A stretch of DNA of 5,901 bases, from positions 1 through 5,901 of the forward strand of contig JAEYNS010000306.1 of the NCBI GenBank assembly GCA_023412435.1, in the 5' to 3' direction. Of this stretch, positions 4,798 to 5,901 are shown one piece after another. Each line of letters opens with the position of its first letter. Position 1 is the stretch's first letter. A program made the translations under genes and the position numbers. This DNA is from Actinomycetes bacterium. Lineage in GTDB: Bacteria > Actinomycetota > Actinomycetes > Propionibacteriales > Propionibacteriaceae. The notes below the pieces were generated by a model. It was not told the origin of the DNA. It did not search any database and worked only from the letters and a program-made list of their open reading frames with translations.

Positions 4798-5889
4798 TCA
4801 GGCAGACAGCAGGCGGGCCACCGCGGCGGCCCGGGCCGAGCGGCCCTGCACCCCGAGCTTGGTGTAGGCGTTCTGGAAGTGCCGTTCCACGGTGCGCAGC
4901 GAGACGACGAGCTGGGCGGCGATCTCCTCGTTCGACAACCCGCGCGCTGCCAGTCGCAGCACCTCGAGCTCGCGGGCGGACAGGTCGTCGGGCAGCGCCG
5001 CGGCAGGGTCGTTGCCGGCCAGCTCGCGATCCGGGGCGAGGAAGCGCTCCAGCTCGCTGACGATCACCGGCCAGGCGGGCTCGTCCTCGAGGACTATGTG
5101 GTTGTTGCTCTCCAGCGGCACCAGCGTGGCGTTGGGGATCTCGGAGGCCAGATAGCGACCTTCCTCGAAGTCGACCATCTGGTCGCCGCGGGAATGCAGC
5201 ACCAGCGTCGGCTGGGTGATCTGGGGCAGCAGGTAGGTGACGTCGGAACGTCCGTAGGCCTGCCGGGACTCGTAGGCGGTGTGCGCCGAGGCCGCTACCT
5301 TCTGCAGGTCGTCCAGCCAGCGCATCTGCTCCTCGGTCGCGTGCGGGATCATCATGGAGGTGAACACCCGGCGGAAGGTGGATTCCGGACGCCCCCAGCC
5401 CACCTTCATGATCTGGCCGAGGGTGTCCTGGTAGGCAATCCCCTCCGGCGAGGTGTCGCGCCGGCCGAGCGCGTAGCTGTCGTAGAACACGAGCCGGGAG
5501 ACCCGCTCCGGGAAGCGGGTCGCATAGTCGATGGCGATCGGGCCGCCCTGCGCCATCGCCATCAGGGCGAACCTGTCGAAGCCGGCGTCGTCGGCCACCG
5601 CGGCCAGATCCCCCAGCCGGGCCTCGTGGGAGTAGTCGGCCACCTCCCAGTCGGAGAGCCCGTGACCGCGTTCGTCGAACCGGATCACGGTGGCGAACCG
5701 GCCGAGGTCACGCAGAAAGTGCCGCCAGACCGGGCTCTCCCAGTCGGTCAGCAGCTGCGATACCCAACAGGTGGAGATCAGCAGGGGTGGACCGGTGCCG
5801 TGGACGGCATAGGCGATCCGCACCCCGTCGGGGGCGCGGGTGAAGCGCACGTCCTGCGGTCCGGTGCGGCTCCGGGCGGCCACGCCCAC
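4798..5889 (-). CDS. Alpha/beta-hydrolase fold fused to a LuxR/GerE HTH regulator
   Basis: This 363-residue protein joins an alpha/beta-hydrolase-like domain (about 14-287) to a C-terminal LuxR/GerE DNA-binding domain (about 301-362). The hydrolase part shows HGTGPP (30-35), FDERGHGLSD (71-80), a nucleophile-elbow region AMAQGG (111-116), Asp236 (SRGDQMV) and His264 (NNHIVLEDEP). At the elbow the expected Ser of G-x-S-x-G is Ala113 (codon GCG), so classical hydrolysis seems lost while the acid and His remain. The HTH is canonical: LSARELEVLRLAARGLSNEEIA, then TVERHFQNAYTKLGV. There is no receiver domain, so it looks like a one-component regulator that may bind a small ligand in the hydrolase pocket (inference). 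The first codon used here is GTG at 5889-5887 with no clear ribosome binding site. The frame stays open to the window edge, so the gene may start further right, or at GTG 5883 or 5850. Function and targets are unknown. Confidence 0.88.
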   Translation of the reverse strand: MGVAARSRTGPQDVRFTRAPDGVRIAYAVHGTGPPLLISTCWVSQLLTDWESPVWRHFLRDLGRFATVIRFDERGHGLSDWEVADYSHEARLGDLAAVADDAGFDRFALMAMAQGGPIAIDYATRFPERVSRLVFYDSYALGRRDTSPEGIAYQDTLGQIMKVGWGRPESTFRRVFTSMMIPHATEEQMRWLDDLQKVAASAHTAYESRQAYGRSDVTYLLPQITQPTLVLHSRGDQMVDFEEGRYLASEIPNATLVPLESNNHIVLEDEPAWPVIVSELERFLAPDRELAGNDPAAALPDDLSARELEVLRLAARGLSNEEIAAQLVVSLRTVERHFQNAYTKLGVQGRSARAAAVARLLSA

Positions 5890-5895
5890 AGGGTA
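5890..5895 (-). promoter_or_regulatory. Possible -10 element for a leaderless LuxR-fusion transcript
   Basis: On the - strand this reads TACCCT, fitting TANNNT. A transcript start seven bases after it falls on position 5883, the first base of an in-frame GTG (residue 3 of the call above), as expected for a leaderless mRNA, which is common in actinobacteria. Any -35 box would lie beyond the edge. The element is short, so chance is a real alternative. Confidence 0.25.
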
Positions 5896-5901
5896 GCGCC
5901 G

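Overview
The window is very GC-rich, almost fully coding, and uses GTG as well as ATG starts with G/C-ending codons. Together with a class E sortase and a TcrX/TcrY-like two-component pair, this points to a high-GC actinobacterium (Actinomycetota). A Propionibacteriales-type organism is a guess from overall flavour only. I see no tRNA, rRNA, CRISPR array, insertion sequence, phage gene or integration scar.

Layout, left to right. (1) Positions 1-713, + strand: the 3' part of an EamA/DMT-family membrane transporter whose start lies outside the window. (2) Positions 697-1565, - strand: a translationally coupled pair made of a class E sortase and, downstream, a 54-residue single-span membrane protein. 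The small gene converges on the transporter and the two ends overlap by 17 bp. (3) Positions 1566-1690: a 125-bp divergent control region holding the sortase ribosome binding site, a 12-bp direct repeat, a TANNNT -10-like element for each direction, and an 11-bp-phased direct repeat of the kind bound by OmpR-family regulators. (4) Positions 1691-3846, + strand: an OmpR-family response regulator and its sensor histidine kinase, joined by a 4-bp ATGA overlap. (5) Positions 3852-4682, - strand: a class I SAM-dependent methyltransferase converging on the kinase gene with a 5-bp gap. (6) Positions 4683-4797: a short gap with a GC hairpin directly after the next gene's stop codon. (7) Positions 4798-5889, - strand: a protein fusing an alpha/beta-hydrolase fold to a C-terminal LuxR/GerE DNA-binding domain, whose 5' end is at or beyond the right edge.

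Working model (inference): the kinase and regulator sense an envelope signal and control both their own operon and the divergent sortase/small-membrane-protein operon through the shared 125-bp region. The right part is a separate unit: a one-component regulator that senses through a hydrolase-like domain, next to a small-molecule methyltransferase.

Most of the window is recognisable actinobacterial gene content, and I found no clearly new multi-gene system. The points most worth a second look are the Ser-to-Ala change at the nucleophile position of the hydrolase-LuxR fusion, the shared sortase/two-component control region, and the small membrane protein coupled to the sortase.
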